Shown here in pieces: positions 44,162-54,225 of a stretch of DNA of 64,000 bases. This DNA comes from Thermotoga profunda AZM34c06 (GTDB lineage Bacteria > Thermotogota > Thermotogae > Thermotogales > DSM-5069): contig NZ_AP014510.1 of the NCBI RefSeq assembly GCF_000828675.1, forward strand, positions 639,413-703,412, written 5' to 3'. Below the pieces are notes generated by a model. It searched no databases, was not told the DNA's origin, and saw only the letters and a list, made by a program, of their open reading frames with translations. The translations under genes and the position numbers were made by a program. Every line of letters starts with the position of its first letter. Positions within the stretch are counted from its first letter, which is position 1.

Positions 44162-45393
44162 AGAACTTTGTTCTTGATACCAACGTTTTGATCCATGATC
44201 CTCATGCTATATATTCCTTTGAAGATAACAACATCGTACTGCCTTTGCCGGTACTGGAAGAGTTGGACAAACTCAAAAGAAGGTCCGATTCTGTTGGTAG
44301 ATCAGCAAGAGAAGTTATAAGAGAGTTGGACAAACTCAGGACGATGGGCGATCTTTCAAAGGGTATAAAACTGTCGAGTGGTGGTTCTATCAGTGTAATG
44401 ACGATAACAGACGGTCGCAGGGAAGCACCAGAATTTTTGTTTGAAAAATATCTTGATAACTGGATCTTAGCTTATGTTTTGAGACTTGGAAGAACTTCCT
44501 CTATACCAACTATTCTTGTCAGTAAGGATATAAGTCTCAGAGTGAAGGCTTCGGCACTCGGTATATTAGCTCAGGATTATTTAACAGATAGATCAGATCT
44601 CGCTTCTCTGCCTACGGGATACAGAGAGTTGAATCAGCAAATCGAAGAAGGTCAAACAGTTGATACAAGAGAAAATGAATACATCAAGGCAGTTAATGGA
44701 TATTTCAAAGTGAAAAACAAATCTGCGAAAAGGCTCTCGATAGATCAATCTACTGTTGTATGGGGGATAAGCCCTTTGAATGAGCAACAGTTGTTTGCAA
44801 TGGATGCTTTGCTTGATGATGAAGTGAATCTGGTAACACTCGTTGGGATAGCAGGTACCGGTAAAACTTTAATAACTCTTGCCTGCGCACTTGAGAAAAC
44901 TTTGAAGGAAAAGAAATATAAAAAAATCATAGTTACACGTGCCTTGATTCCGATGGGTAAAGATGTTGGATACCTTCCAGGTTCATTGGAAGAAAAACTC
45001 GAGCCATGGATGCAACCAGTTATGGACAATCTTGAGTTTCTTTTTGACTGTGTTCAAATGAGTCTCAAAGAATTTCTGAAGAGAGAAATAATGGAATTGA
45101 GCGCACTGAGTTTCATAAGAGGACGGAGTATACCGGATCAATATATCATCGTTGATGAGGCACAAAACTTGACACCACATGAGGTAAAAACAATACTCAC
45201 AAGAGCCGGGAAAGATACAAAAATCGTACTCCTTGGTGATCCATACCAAATCGACACGCCATATCTTGACAAAGACAGCAATGGACTTGTCTATGCTGCT
45301 TCTAAATTGATTGGAGATCCATTGGTCGCACACATCACCCTTACCAAGGGAGAAAGATCGAAGCTCGCGACTTTGGCAGCGGAGAGATTATAG
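44155..45393 (+). CDS. PIN domain - PhoH-like ATPase
   Basis: About 412 aa. The N-terminal PIN nuclease domain starts VKNFVLDTNVLIHDP and contains LPVLEELDKLK and LVSKDISLRVKA, with the expected acidic residues. The C-terminal PhoH ATPase has GIAGTGKTLITLACAL (Walker A), YIIVDEAQNLTPHEVKTILTR (Walker B) and LLGDPYQIDTP. The known family combination is an RNA helicase plus ribonuclease (PhoH2/VapC-like or YlaK). The ATG at 44155 follows GGAGGGGACAGGA; the longer frame to 44140 is less likely. Confidence 0.93.
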   Translation: MVKNFVLDTNVLIHDPHAIYSFEDNNIVLPLPVLEELDKLKRRSDSVGRSAREVIRELDKLRTMGDLSKGIKLSSGGSISVMTITDGRREAPEFLFEKYLDNWILAYVLRLGRTSSIPTILVSKDISLRVKASALGILAQDYLTDRSDLASLPTGYRELNQQIEEGQTVDTRENEYIKAVNGYFKVKNKSAKRLSIDQSTVVWGISPLNEQQLFAMDALLDDEVNLVTLVGIAGTGKTLITLACALEKTLKEKKYKKIIVTRALIPMGKDVGYLPGSLEEKLEPWMQPVMDNLEFLFDCVQMSLKEFLKREIMELSALSFIRGRSIPDQYIIVDEAQNLTPHEVKTILTRAGKDTKIVLLGDPYQIDTPYLDKDSNGLVYAASKLIGDPLVAHITLTKGERSKLATLAAERL

Positions 45394-45404
45394 GAGGCAA
45401 TGAC

Positions 45405-46166
45405 ATGAGTATTACTATTGAAGCAAGGAATTTGGTCAAGGAATTTGGTAATTTCAGAGCAGTTAATGGTGTGAATCTGTCGATAAATCAAGGTGAAATC
45501 TACGGCTTTCTGGGACCAAATGGTGCTGGAAAAACAACGACGATAAGAATGCTTACAGGTACACTAAAACCAACCTATGGGGAGATCAAGATACTTGGTC
45601 TTGATCTGAGTAAAAAAGAGATAGAGATAAAAAGTCGAATTGGCGTTGTTCCAGATGAACCAAGGATATATCCGAATTTAAGAGGATTTGAATTCCTTGA
45701 TTTTGTAATTGAGATCTACAAGTTGAATAGGAAAAAGATCAAAGAGCGAATCAACGAATTGTGTGAAGTATTTGGAGTGAATTATCTTGATAAAACAATC
45801 TCTGACATGTCACATGGTATGAAGCAAAAACTCTATCTGGTGAGTGTTTTGATGAGAAAACCGGAAATATTATTTCTTGACGAACCAACGGTAGGGTTAG
45901 ATGCGAAATCGGCAAAGATTTTAAAAATGCTTCTACAAAAATATTCTTCTGAGGGCAGTACAGTTTTCATGACTACTCATGTTCTTGAGATTGCAGAAAA
46001 GATGTGTACAAGAATAGGAATAATCAACAAAGGTACGCTCATAGCAGAGGGGACCTTAGCCGAATTGAGAAGTGTCGCAAACAAAACTCAAGCAAGCCTT
46101 GAAGACATCTTTCTCCAGTTAACTGCCGATGGCGAAGATATCGAAGCTATCGTAAAGGAGCTTTGA
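45405..46166 (+). CDS. ABC transporter ATP-binding protein (ABC-2 exporter)
   Basis: 253 aa. Walker A GPNGAGKTTTIRML, Q-loop region IGVVPDEPRIYPNL, signature MSHGMKQKLYLVSVLM (variant of LSGGQ), Walker B ILFLDEPTVGLD, and the H-loop MTTHVLEIAEKM. Followed three bases later by its membrane partner. The type resembles exporters of the CcmA/NatA group. Substrate unknown. Confidence 0.92.
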   Translation: MSITIEARNLVKEFGNFRAVNGVNLSINQGEIYGFLGPNGAGKTTTIRMLTGTLKPTYGEIKILGLDLSKKEIEIKSRIGVVPDEPRIYPNLRGFEFLDFVIEIYKLNRKKIKERINELCEVFGVNYLDKTISDMSHGMKQKLYLVSVLMRKPEILFLDEPTVGLDAKSAKILKMLLQKYSSEGSTVFMTTHVLEIAEKMCTRIGIINKGTLIAEGTLAELRSVANKTQASLEDIFLQLTADGEDIEAIVKEL

Positions 46167-46169
46167 AAG

Positions 46170-47717
46170 ATGAGACAATTGATAGTACTTTTGAAATATG
46201 GTTTAGCGGGATCGACAAATTTTTCAAGTAAATCACGTGGTAGGATGAAAAAACCAATCTCCAATTTATTTTTCCCTGTAGTAGCTGTGGCCGCATACGG
46301 TTTACCACTTGGGCTTTTCTTGGCTGATTTTTTCAAAATGGCAAAAGATGTAGTTGTTGATCAAAGCGATCTTGCCACAATCTTTGTTGCTAACTGGTCT
46401 GTTTTAATGGCTGGTATGTTTATTCTCTCTTTTGTACCGAGTTTGGTGAATTCTTTTGTCAAAAATGAAGAGATACAGCTTCTTTTAACTATGCCTGTGA
46501 GGCGATCAACGATAGTGTTGTACCAAACGGTTCTTACTTTTATTGTACAGTCTTTTACAGTAGTGATGTATCTCTTTGTCATACCGGCATATGCCGTGGC
46601 TACTGGAAAGAATCTTTTCATGTCGATATTTCTCTCTTTTGCGATGTGTTTCATGCTCCTTTTGATCTCAATCTTTATCGCCTCCTTTTTGGGTCTTTGG
46701 ATGCAAAGATCAACGGCACGAAAAATGAATGTCTTTTCACTCTTGCTCACGGTGGTTCTCTTTCTCGTTGTTACTCAATCTTTACCCAGTATGAAAAGCA
46801 TGAATGCCAACACTCTATCTCTCTTGATAAAAACCGGACTGAAGGTTTTCTCTGGGTTTAATCCATTTGTTTGGCCGATACTTGCTCTGGACAACTTTTT
46901 ATATGTGATATTACTTTTTGCCGCGATTTTTGTGTTGTGGTTTATTTCGCTGAAAATATCAGAGAGAATTACCTTTGAAAATAGAGAGATAACACATCTC
47001 AGGAGACGCGAAAACACAACTCATCGACCCGGTGTTTTTTCAAAGGATCTCAAGCTTCTTTTTAGATATGAACAAGGTATATTCATGCTGATTTATCCAA
47101 TAGCTGTGAGTTTGATTTTTGTCTTCACAACAAGGTCTTTTGTGAGTCCCCTTTTCATATCGATAGTTATAAGCACTATGTATGTTTCAATGAGTTCAGC
47201 GATGCTTATGAAGCAAGAATTTATGGCTTGGCCACTTGCAAAGATCATGCCATTGACTAATTCGCAAATTTTGATGCCCAAGATGATCATACCGGCAGGT
47301 CTCTATTCATTGATAACAGTTATTTTGGCTCTTTTTTTGCAACTTTACTTCAAACTTTCATTGACGTTTTATCTCATCGTTCCTATTATATTTGTGATGT
47401 ATGCGTTTGCATCGATTTTAGGCATCGGTTTTTTCATGAAAGAAAAGGAGAAAAATACGATTAGTAATCCAGCCAGGATATTGAACACTTCCCACATCTT
47501 TGCCATTGAAGGCATTGTTCTTGCTATGGCTGCCGGGTCTGTTCTACCGTTGATCATGTATATGTACAACAGACAATCACTCTTAACTATTCTCAGAAAA
47601 GAGATATTGGTTGATTTGGTTGGTATTTGCCTTCCGATTTCATTGACTGTTATTCTGATCTTTCTTATTCGAAAGTATTTCAGGCGTTCATTTCTAACCA
47701 TCGAGAAAATGGAATAA
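46170..47717 (+). CDS. ABC-2 type exporter membrane protein
   Basis: 515 aa with about 12 hydrophobic segments. The N-terminal part resembles large ABC-2 permeases (KKPISNLFFPVVAVAAYGLP, then FVPSLVNSFVKNEEIQLLLTMPVRRSTIVLYQ, whose last stretch is typical of the family's coupling helix). The C-terminal half repeats the theme (EFMAWPLAKIMPLTNSQILMPKM). It forms an exporter with the preceding ATPase. No ligand can be inferred. Confidence 0.82.
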   Translation: MRQLIVLLKYGLAGSTNFSSKSRGRMKKPISNLFFPVVAVAAYGLPLGLFLADFFKMAKDVVVDQSDLATIFVANWSVLMAGMFILSFVPSLVNSFVKNEEIQLLLTMPVRRSTIVLYQTVLTFIVQSFTVVMYLFVIPAYAVATGKNLFMSIFLSFAMCFMLLLISIFIASFLGLWMQRSTARKMNVFSLLLTVVLFLVVTQSLPSMKSMNANTLSLLIKTGLKVFSGFNPFVWPILALDNFLYVILLFAAIFVLWFISLKISERITFENREITHLRRRENTTHRPGVFSKDLKLLFRYEQGIFMLIYPIAVSLIFVFTTRSFVSPLFISIVISTMYVSMSSAMLMKQEFMAWPLAKIMPLTNSQILMPKMIIPAGLYSLITVILALFLQLYFKLSLTFYLIVPIIFVMYAFASILGIGFFMKEKEKNTISNPARILNTSHIFAIEGIVLAMAAGSVLPLIMYMYNRQSLLTILRKEILVDLVGICLPISLTVILIFLIRKYFRRSFLTIEKME

Positions 47718-47740
47718 AAACGTTCCTTGAGCGAACAAAT

Positions 47741-47749
47741 TGGTATAAT
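47741..47749 (+). promoter_or_regulatory. Extended -10 element before the M42 peptidase gene
   Basis: TGGTATAAT (47741-47749), an extended -10 (TGnTATAAT), lies about 20 bases before GTG 47769. No good -35 is present, which is common for extended -10 promoters. Start point would be about 47756, just before the ribosome binding site. Confidence 0.5.
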
Positions 47750-47768
47750 ATTTTTTGAGGTGATCTGT

Positions 47769-48761
47769 GTGCAAGAAAACGACTTTTTAAAAGAATTAAT
47801 CGAATTTTGCTCGGCAAGAGGTATATCAGGTAGAGAAGAAAAGATTAGAGAACTTGTCATTTCACATCTTCCTGAGAATATCAACTATACCGTGGACAAC
47901 ATAGGAAATCTCATCGTTGAAATAGGTCATGGAGAAGAAAACATTGCTTTGATGGCCCATATGGATGAAATCGGTTTGATGATCACAGGCATCACATCCG
48001 ATGGTTTACTCATGTTCAGGAAAATAGGTGGATTCGATGACAGACTGCTTTTGGGCGCACATCTTGATGTTGTGACAGAGAGAGGCGTTATCGATGGTGT
48101 AATTGGAGTAACACCGCCACATCTTGGAATGAATCAATCAACGGACAATCTTCGTATAGATATTGGTGCACACAGTAAACAAGAAGCAGAGGAACTCGGT
48201 GTGAAGGTGATGGATTTTGCTGTCTTCAAAAAACATATGAGCATTTTGAACAACAAATATTTGTCAATGCGATCTCTTGATGATAGATTTGGCTGTGTTG
48301 CACTATTACGTGTTCTTAACAATGTGGTCAAAGAAGATCTCAAGAAAAGAGTATTTTTCGTTTGGACCGTTCAAGAAGAGATAGGTCTAAAAGGTGCGAA
48401 GGCATTTGTGTCTAAACACGATATAGATCTTTGTTATGCGATAGATTCTTTTGCTTGCTGTTCATCTCTAACGGGTGATGTTGCATGTGGAAGAGGGCCT
48501 GTCCTTAGAATGGTCGATAACAGTGCGATAGCAAGCTACGATATGATGAAAAAGATTCTCGGTGTGGCACGGGAATACGGTATACCTGTTCAAGTTGGTA
48601 TCACCGGTGGTGGAACGGATGGATCTGTAGCGATTGAAAACAATGCAAAAATGGTGCCAATAGCATTGGCAGTGAAATATCTACATTCTCAGGCGGAGTA
48701 TATATCTCTAAACGACTTTGAAAAACTCGTAGAACTTCTCACAGTTCTTGTGAAGCAGTAG
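47769..48761 (+). CDS. M42 family metalloaminopeptidase/endoglucanase-like
   Basis: About 330 aa, TET/PepA-like dinuclear zinc aminopeptidase forming large dodecameric shells in thermophiles. Metal ligands and catalytic residues lie in LMAHMDEIGLMIT, RSLDDRFGCVALLRVL, VWTVQEEIGLKGAKAF, YAIDSFACC and IPVQVGITGGGTDGS. GTG 47769 follows GAGGTGATCT; the longer frame from 47727 lacks a ribosome binding site. Confidence 0.93.
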   Translation: MQENDFLKELIEFCSARGISGREEKIRELVISHLPENINYTVDNIGNLIVEIGHGEENIALMAHMDEIGLMITGITSDGLLMFRKIGGFDDRLLLGAHLDVVTERGVIDGVIGVTPPHLGMNQSTDNLRIDIGAHSKQEAEELGVKVMDFAVFKKHMSILNNKYLSMRSLDDRFGCVALLRVLNNVVKEDLKKRVFFVWTVQEEIGLKGAKAFVSKHDIDLCYAIDSFACCSSLTGDVACGRGPVLRMVDNSAIASYDMMKKILGVAREYGIPVQVGITGGGTDGSVAIENNAKMVPIALAVKYLHSQAEYISLNDFEKLVELLTVLVKQ

Positions 48762-48769
48762 GTGATATT

Positions 48770-49498
48770 ATGTTGTATTTCCTCATTTTCTTGTCGGGCA
48801 TAGCATCTGGTTTTTTGAATGTTGTAGCTGGCGGTGGTAGCCTTTTGACGCTCCCACTTCTTACTCTTTTGGGAATGGGGATAGATGTTGCGAATGGCAC
48901 AAATAGAATAGCAATTCTTCTTCAAAATATAGTGGCGGTGAGGAATTTCCAGAAAGGTAAGGTACTTCCCGTGAAGCTCTCACTTTTGTGTGGAATACCA
49001 GCCGCTGTAGGTTCAATTGTTGGCACGATGATCGTGGTTGACCTGGATCAGAACCTTCTCAAAAAAATTGTTGGAGTTTTGCTTTTGATTATGGGATTGT
49101 TTTTCTTCATCAAGCCGAAAATGTGGAGTGGAGAGCCTAATAAAAAGATCAATCCCTTTTTAGCAGCCATTGCATTCTTTGGTATAGGTGTCTACGGAGG
49201 TTTTATACAAGCTGGTGTTGGATTCTTTTTCATATTTTTCACTGCGGCACTTTTGGGTTTGGATTTGGTAAAGAATAATGCACTGAAGGTCTTCATTGTT
49301 CTTTTATATACACCTATATCATTGATCATCTTCTTGCTGAATGGAAAGGTCATGTTCTTGGCGGGTTTGATTCTTGGATTGGGTAGCATGGTAGGGGCAT
49401 ATCTTGGAGTTAAATTCGCCTTGAAAAAGGGTATTAATTGGTTGAGGTATATTGTCTTTGCCACAATCCTTGTGAGTGGTGTTAGTTATTTGATCTGA
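48770..49498 (+). CDS. TauE/SafE family membrane transporter
   Basis: 242 aa with about eight helices. Two internally repeated segments, FLSGIASGFLNVVAGGGSLLTLPLLTLLG at the start and FFGIGVYGGFIQAGVGFFFIFF in the middle, are the hallmark of the TSUP/TauE family, thought to export sulfite, sulfonates or related anions. Starts eight bases after the M42 peptidase. Its stop overlaps the convergent MFS gene by 17 bases. Confidence 0.92.
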   Translation: MLYFLIFLSGIASGFLNVVAGGGSLLTLPLLTLLGMGIDVANGTNRIAILLQNIVAVRNFQKGKVLPVKLSLLCGIPAAVGSIVGTMIVVDLDQNLLKKIVGVLLLIMGLFFFIKPKMWSGEPNKKINPFLAAIAFFGIGVYGGFIQAGVGFFFIFFTAALLGLDLVKNNALKVFIVLLYTPISLIIFLLNGKVMFLAGLILGLGSMVGAYLGVKFALKKGINWLRYIVFATILVSGVSYLI

Positions 49499-50711
49499 GA
49501 TTCTCAGGTTTATTGTTTAAGCATATTTTGAGGATAAAGTACGTTATCATGGCAACACCGAGTATAGTGTATGAGTTTTTGATACCTATGATATTCCCAA
49601 CAAGACCAAAAATGAATGCGCCTGTTGGTGATCCACCGTTGTTTATCAAAGCGTACAATGACATCGTCCTGCCTCGCATACTCTGTGGTGATAGAAATTG
49701 AGTTCTGCTATTGGTGATATTGAAGAATATCGTTTGCCCTGCACCATTCACAAAGGACATCACGTATGCTGCTGGGGGATATATGGAACTGATCAATGTA
49801 CTCATGCCAATGATCAATATGAAATATTCTTCTCTAATGGATATGACATGTTCTGGTTCCATTCCGCCTGCAACCAAGGCTCCGATAAGTGCTCCTAATC
49901 CCATAGATCCCATCATCAAACCATAACCTACAAGACCTGTTTTTGCAGCACTTTTTGCGAAGGCTTGCATCAACATGCTGTAAGGCATACCAAAGAGTGC
50001 ATAAACGATCAACGAATAGAAAGTCAAACTCATTGTTCTGTTCTTAGAGACAAAGCGTACACCTTCCACAAGGTCTTTGAAAAATGATTTGTCATTGTTG
50101 TTGATGGTCTCATGTTTTGATGGTATCATTGGCAATACTATCAGTAGTGGTACGAATGAAATCGCATTGATTAAAAAACCAAAGCTAAGACCATAATATT
50201 TCACGACAAAGCCCGCTATCGATGGACCTATCATTCTTGCCATGTTGAATATCATTGAATGAAGAGCAAGGGCATTTGGAAGATAATTCTTTGGAACTAT
50301 ATTTCCAATAAAGGTATTTCTGGAAGGAAGATAGAAAGAAGCAGAAACCCCCATAAGAGTACTGAGTATGAGTAGTTGAAATGGTGTTAGGATATTTTTA
50401 TAGACGAGATAAGCCATAAAGCAAGCATTGATCGTATCAGCCAATTGTGTCAAGAAAAGTACTTCTCTTGGTCCAAACCAGTCGATGAGAACTCCGCTCA
50501 CTGGAGAGAGTATCACAGTGGGAAACCCTTTCAAGAAGGCTATCAGACCGATGAACCCCGACGCTTTGCTCTCTGGCAAAATATTCACACCGACCCAGCC
50601 ACGCAACGTCGTATCGATCCATGTTCCGATCAATGATATACTCTGTGGTACCCAGAACATTAGATAATTTCTGTTCTTCAGTGCTCTGAAAGGATTCGAA
50701 TATTTCGCCAT
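49482..50711 (-). CDS. MFS transporter (enterobactin-exporter-like subgroup)
   Basis: 409 aa with 12 hydrophobic segments. The start MAKYSNPFRALKNRNYLMFW and the ISLIGTWIDTTLRGW and GVLIDWFGPREVLFLTQ segments match the MFS_3/EntS type, often used for export of small molecules. The ATG at 50711 has no clear ribosome binding site. A TATAAA at 50719-50724 on the minus strand ends seven bases before the ATG, so the mRNA may be leaderless. Confidence 0.9.
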   Translation of the reverse strand: MAKYSNPFRALKNRNYLMFWVPQSISLIGTWIDTTLRGWVGVNILPESKASGFIGLIAFLKGFPTVILSPVSGVLIDWFGPREVLFLTQLADTINACFMAYLVYKNILTPFQLLILSTLMGVSASFYLPSRNTFIGNIVPKNYLPNALALHSMIFNMARMIGPSIAGFVVKYYGLSFGFLINAISFVPLLIVLPMIPSKHETINNNDKSFFKDLVEGVRFVSKNRTMSLTFYSLIVYALFGMPYSMLMQAFAKSAAKTGLVGYGLMMGSMGLGALIGALVAGGMEPEHVISIREEYFILIIGMSTLISSIYPPAAYVMSFVNGAGQTIFFNITNSRTQFLSPQSMRGRTMSLYALINNGGSPTGAFIFGLVGNIIGIKNSYTILGVAMITYFILKICLNNKPENLRSNN

Positions 50712-50768
50712 ACAAACTTTTATACACCAGATGTGTTAAGTATCCTGGTACGAATCTTTGACAAAATG

Positions 50769-50796
50769 AAAAAAGCGGGAGTGTCACATCCCCGCC
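50769..50796 (-). terminator. Rho-independent terminator of the 541-aa secreted protein gene
   Basis: On the minus strand GCGGG (50795-50791) pairs with CCCGC near 50779-50775 around ATGTGACACT, followed by a run of six T (50774-50769). It lies 31 bases after the stop at 50827. Confidence 0.75.
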
Positions 50797-50826
50797 CATT
50801 TTGTCATTTCTTGAAGTCTTTGGCTT

Positions 50827-52452
50827 TCAAAAAGTGTATGTGCCACTCGCAAGTGTTCTGCTCCATTCCCAAAAATCGTAACTGATTGATGGTATATTTC
50901 CACAAAGATCTTTCAGCCAACCTGCCATCTGAACACCACCAGAGGCTGTTAATCCGCCTGTTATCGTATAGCCTACCTGATTCGAACTACCGACAGATGC
51001 CGATGTTGCCCCTTTTATCCAAGGGGTGAGTTTCACAAATGGTCCTGCAACATAATAAACGTACGCAGACAAAGTGAAAGGCAATTTTCCTTCTGCTTCA
51101 GCTCCAATCTTTGCGTTTGCTTGGAAATTCACGCCAGAATAACTGGTTGAATAACTTGGGGTTTTACTCCAAGAACCATTTTGATAGGTAACTTTGAGCG
51201 ATGTCGTTACACTGAATGTAGCCCAAGTGGTGAAGCCTATCGAGCCATAGATCTTCGCGGTTGCTTCGGCATCGAGTTTTGCTTCAAGATAGAGTACAAC
51301 AGGTACATAGCCAACCCAAAATGTCACGGTCTTTCCTCGTGTAAAAAGATTTTTAGACCATTGTTTTTCAACGGTTCCACCAGATGATACCTGTAAAGAA
51401 GGAGTGAGAGAAGGAGTGAGAGATACGACACTTTCAAATTTTTTAAACCTATAACTCCAACTGAGCCAACCCGTTCTCACCCATTCGTGTTCCCATAACA
51501 ACGATGCCGTAAAAGATAGGGTAACAGTTATCTTTGGTGTCACTGAGAGTGTCTGGTAGGTGAAGGTATAGGATAACAATTCTCCAGTAGAGACGCTGAA
51601 ACTCCAAGATCCAGAAAAATCACTTGAGATTTTGTGTGCAACAGGTTGGGTCAAATTCTTTTCACTCATATCTTTGTTAGAGAAAACCAAACTAAAAGCA
51701 GTGTAGTCCCTAAGAGCCTGTAAAACCTCTATACTTCTTTTTTCATCAAGGAGGTTCTTGGGTATGCCACCATTTGTTACTATTTTTTCTGAGATTAAGA
51801 TACCTGTCTCTGTTTTTTTAAGTTCAGCTTTGTAAGTTGTGCCCCCTCCCATGTCTACAGACCAACTGTCTGATAAAGATTTTGAGAAGAAATTAGGTTT
51901 TATGTCTTCCAATTGTGAGCCACTTGGTAGTACAATTTCGACTTTTCGTTCTGTCAAAAGAGAATTCTTTTCTGATTGCAGGAAAGCTGATTCAAAGATT
52001 TTTCCATCGATTTCGTTCTCGAAATACTTTGGCATCAGTTTCTCTGCGAGTTTTTCATTTTCAAAACCTTTACGAATGATGAGAAATGAACCACCTTGTG
52101 ATCTGACAATACCTGGTACTTTCATTGTTATAGTGCAAGTGTAACCCTTCGAATCTCGAGTGATTTTCATATCATTCATTGTGAAAGAAGGAGTTGTGCC
52201 GTATAGTAAGTAATAGTGTTTGGTGAGCTCATTCAAAAAATTGTTGAAAACATCTTTGTTTTTTTGCATCTCTTCATAGTGGGTTATGTATGGCTTTGTT
52301 AACTCTGACTCTGGAATAAATTCCGTTCTTTTGATAATCGCAGAACCATCGCGCATAACTTCAATACGCTCTTCGATATTCCTTTTAAACTGTATACCAT
52401 AACTGACAACAGCCAGCAACACAAGCAAAACCAATATAAATCTTTTGGTCAT
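50827..52452 (-). CDS. Large secreted protein of unknown function
   Basis: 541 aa with a signal peptide (KRFILVLLVLLAVVSYG). Residues 25-300 carry alternating polar and hydrophobic strands with a helix-rich portion (YITHYEEMQKNKDVFNNFLNEL). The C-terminal half is rich in Ser/Thr/aromatic strands, for example FTYQTLSVTPKITVTLSF and GSIGFTTWATFSVTTSL, suggesting a large beta structure such as an envelope or toga protein. No lipobox was seen. It has its own terminator. No family recognised. Confidence 0.7.
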   Translation of the reverse strand: MTKRFILVLLVLLAVVSYGIQFKRNIEERIEVMRDGSAIIKRTEFIPESELTKPYITHYEEMQKNKDVFNNFLNELTKHYYLLYGTTPSFTMNDMKITRDSKGYTCTITMKVPGIVRSQGGSFLIIRKGFENEKLAEKLMPKYFENEIDGKIFESAFLQSEKNSLLTERKVEIVLPSGSQLEDIKPNFFSKSLSDSWSVDMGGGTTYKAELKKTETGILISEKIVTNGGIPKNLLDEKRSIEVLQALRDYTAFSLVFSNKDMSEKNLTQPVAHKISSDFSGSWSFSVSTGELLSYTFTYQTLSVTPKITVTLSFTASLLWEHEWVRTGWLSWSYRFKKFESVVSLTPSLTPSLQVSSGGTVEKQWSKNLFTRGKTVTFWVGYVPVVLYLEAKLDAEATAKIYGSIGFTTWATFSVTTSLKVTYQNGSWSKTPSYSTSYSGVNFQANAKIGAEAEGKLPFTLSAYVYYVAGPFVKLTPWIKGATSASVGSSNQVGYTITGGLTASGGVQMAGWLKDLCGNIPSISYDFWEWSRTLASGTYTF

Positions 52453-52536
52453 TTTGATCCCCCCTTAGATGAATTGGACTAAATACATTATCTGAACACA
52501 GATATTAAAAATATATTAGAACTCTCAACGTTTTAT

Positions 52537-54225
52537 TTATTTGGGTAACAAGATCTCCACTATACCATTCAGATCCACGGATTTGGATTGTTCCAGGTTA
52601 CTATCCAAGACCTTGATACCACTCTGTGTTGCCACATAGATATAACTCCCACTCACTACAAGGGACTTACCATTACTCAGGTCGATCTCTTTTATTTTGG
52701 AAAGATCTTCGTCGAATTTGGTAAGTTTTTGATCGCTCAATACATAAACAAAACCTGAATCAAAATAGATCTTTTTTCCATCATCGAAATCTGTTGATTT
52801 GATCTCTGATAAATCAATACTGTTGAGCTTGATTATTTTCGAATCAGTCAACAAATATGCTATATCATCAACAACAAAGACATCTTTTGCTGTACATGAA
52901 TAACTCTTTCTCAACACAGGATTAGCTGGATCTACAGCATCGATTTTTTTCAATCCATCGTTGTCACAGAGATAGATGTATTGTCCAAGGACGAATAATG
53001 AAGATGGTTGATTCAATTGCACAGATGATTCTTCATAAGCGTTTTGATTTGTTACTCTTAAGATGAGTAAACTTGCATCATTTGTTATACAAGCAAACGC
53101 TTCTCCTGCAACGATCTTTTGAATAGGAGCAAGTGTATCAACCCAGATATTTTCTCCAGCAAAAGAAGCCGTTGCCACAGTTGAATCACTTATAATCGAG
53201 AGTTCATTACCTATCACGAAAATAGTCTTATCGTAATAGAAAAAGTCATTCCCAGTTATGGTAGATATATTCTTCGGTGAAACAGTCGTTTGTGTGAAAT
53301 CAACTTCATAGATGCCATTCGCTAAAGCTAATAATTTACTGAAGGACGTCTGAAAACCTGTGTAGAAACTCCAAACAGGTCCTTCAGTCGAACTATTTCC
53401 ATCTTTTGCCACGACCTTCCAGTAGTATTTCTTGTTCATCTCAAGGTTTTGTATCAACATCTTTTGAGTTGTCAAATTCTCTCTTATTCGAGGTGGGTTT
53501 GAACTCTCTCCAAAATACAGATCATAGAAAAGTGCATCTCCATCATCGTCTGAGCATTCCCAACTCAAAGTCACACTTGTTTCAGAGATCGATGATTTAT
53601 CGCTTGGATTAGGATTGGTAGGTGTTGATGGAGGAGAGTTTGGTATACCTTTTGTGGTAAATGTCCAAGTTGGTCCCGTTGTTGTGTTGGTTCCATCAAA
53701 AGCTTTGATGTACCATCTGTAGGTTGTGTTGGGTGAAAGAGCACTCAGTTCAAAACTTGATTGTGTGGTAGTTGTTTTTTTCTCATCGTTCAAATAGACT
53801 TCATAACTCAATGTATCATTGTCGGGATCTGAGCATTCCCATTGTAGTGTCACAGGTATGTTCACAGATTGGGCTCCATCTGGAGGTGAAATGAGTTTTG
53901 GGACAGTCGGTGCTCTGTTTTGACCACTTTGAGCTGTCGTGAATGTTGCTTGATCACTTTGAACAATGTATTGACTATCAAAGGCTTTGACAAACCATGT
54001 ATAAGTTTTTCCTGGCGTAAGATTGTATTTTGTGTATTGATAATTTGTAGTCGTTGCCAAAAGAGAGCCATCCAGATATACTTCGAATTTCAGCACATCT
54101 TTGTCAGGGTCTGTACATCTCCATTGAAAAACAACTTGTGCATAATCGATATTCTCTGAGGATGGAACAGGTGATATGAGTTCTGGTTTGTTGGGCTGTC
54201 TGTTCACTTTAAGAGTAGAAAACAC
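52537..54225 (-). CDS. C-terminal part of a fibronectin-III lipoprotein (reached by -1 frameshift)
   Basis: Open frame of 562 aa with no signal peptide and no ribosome binding site of its own. It contains three further FN3-like domains (motifs VVFQWRCTDPDKD, VTLQWECSDPDND and VTLSWECSDDDGD, each followed by a YxWxxKAxD/VAKD strand). About 260 residues of short beta repeats follow (KKIDAVDPANPVLR, GSYIYVATQSGIKVLD), which look like an LVIVD/beta-propeller. It continues the product of the overlapping gene 54204-54572 if the ribosome shifts -1 at the A_AAA_AAC sequence at 54246-54252. If no shift occurs it would be a broken gene. Confidence 0.75.
   Translation of the reverse strand: MFSTLKVNRQPNKPELISPVPSSENIDYAQVVFQWRCTDPDKDVLKFEVYLDGSLLATTTNYQYTKYNLTPGKTYTWFVKAFDSQYIVQSDQATFTTAQSGQNRAPTVPKLISPPDGAQSVNIPVTLQWECSDPDNDTLSYEVYLNDEKKTTTTQSSFELSALSPNTTYRWYIKAFDGTNTTTGPTWTFTTKGIPNSPPSTPTNPNPSDKSSISETSVTLSWECSDDDGDALFYDLYFGESSNPPRIRENLTTQKMLIQNLEMNKKYYWKVVAKDGNSSTEGPVWSFYTGFQTSFSKLLALANGIYEVDFTQTTVSPKNISTITGNDFFYYDKTIFVIGNELSIISDSTVATASFAGENIWVDTLAPIQKIVAGEAFACITNDASLLILRVTNQNAYEESSVQLNQPSSLFVLGQYIYLCDNDGLKKIDAVDPANPVLRKSYSCTAKDVFVVDDIAYLLTDSKIIKLNSIDLSEIKSTDFDDGKKIYFDSGFVYVLSDQKLTKFDEDLSKIKEIDLSNGKSLVVSGSYIYVATQSGIKVLDSNLEQSKSVDLNGIVEILLPK

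Noticed and set aside
52537-54225. Independent gene starting at GTG 54225
   Set aside because: No ribosome binding site or signal peptide, and its first residues complete the FN3 domain of the overlapping lipoprotein; treated as the second part of one product.
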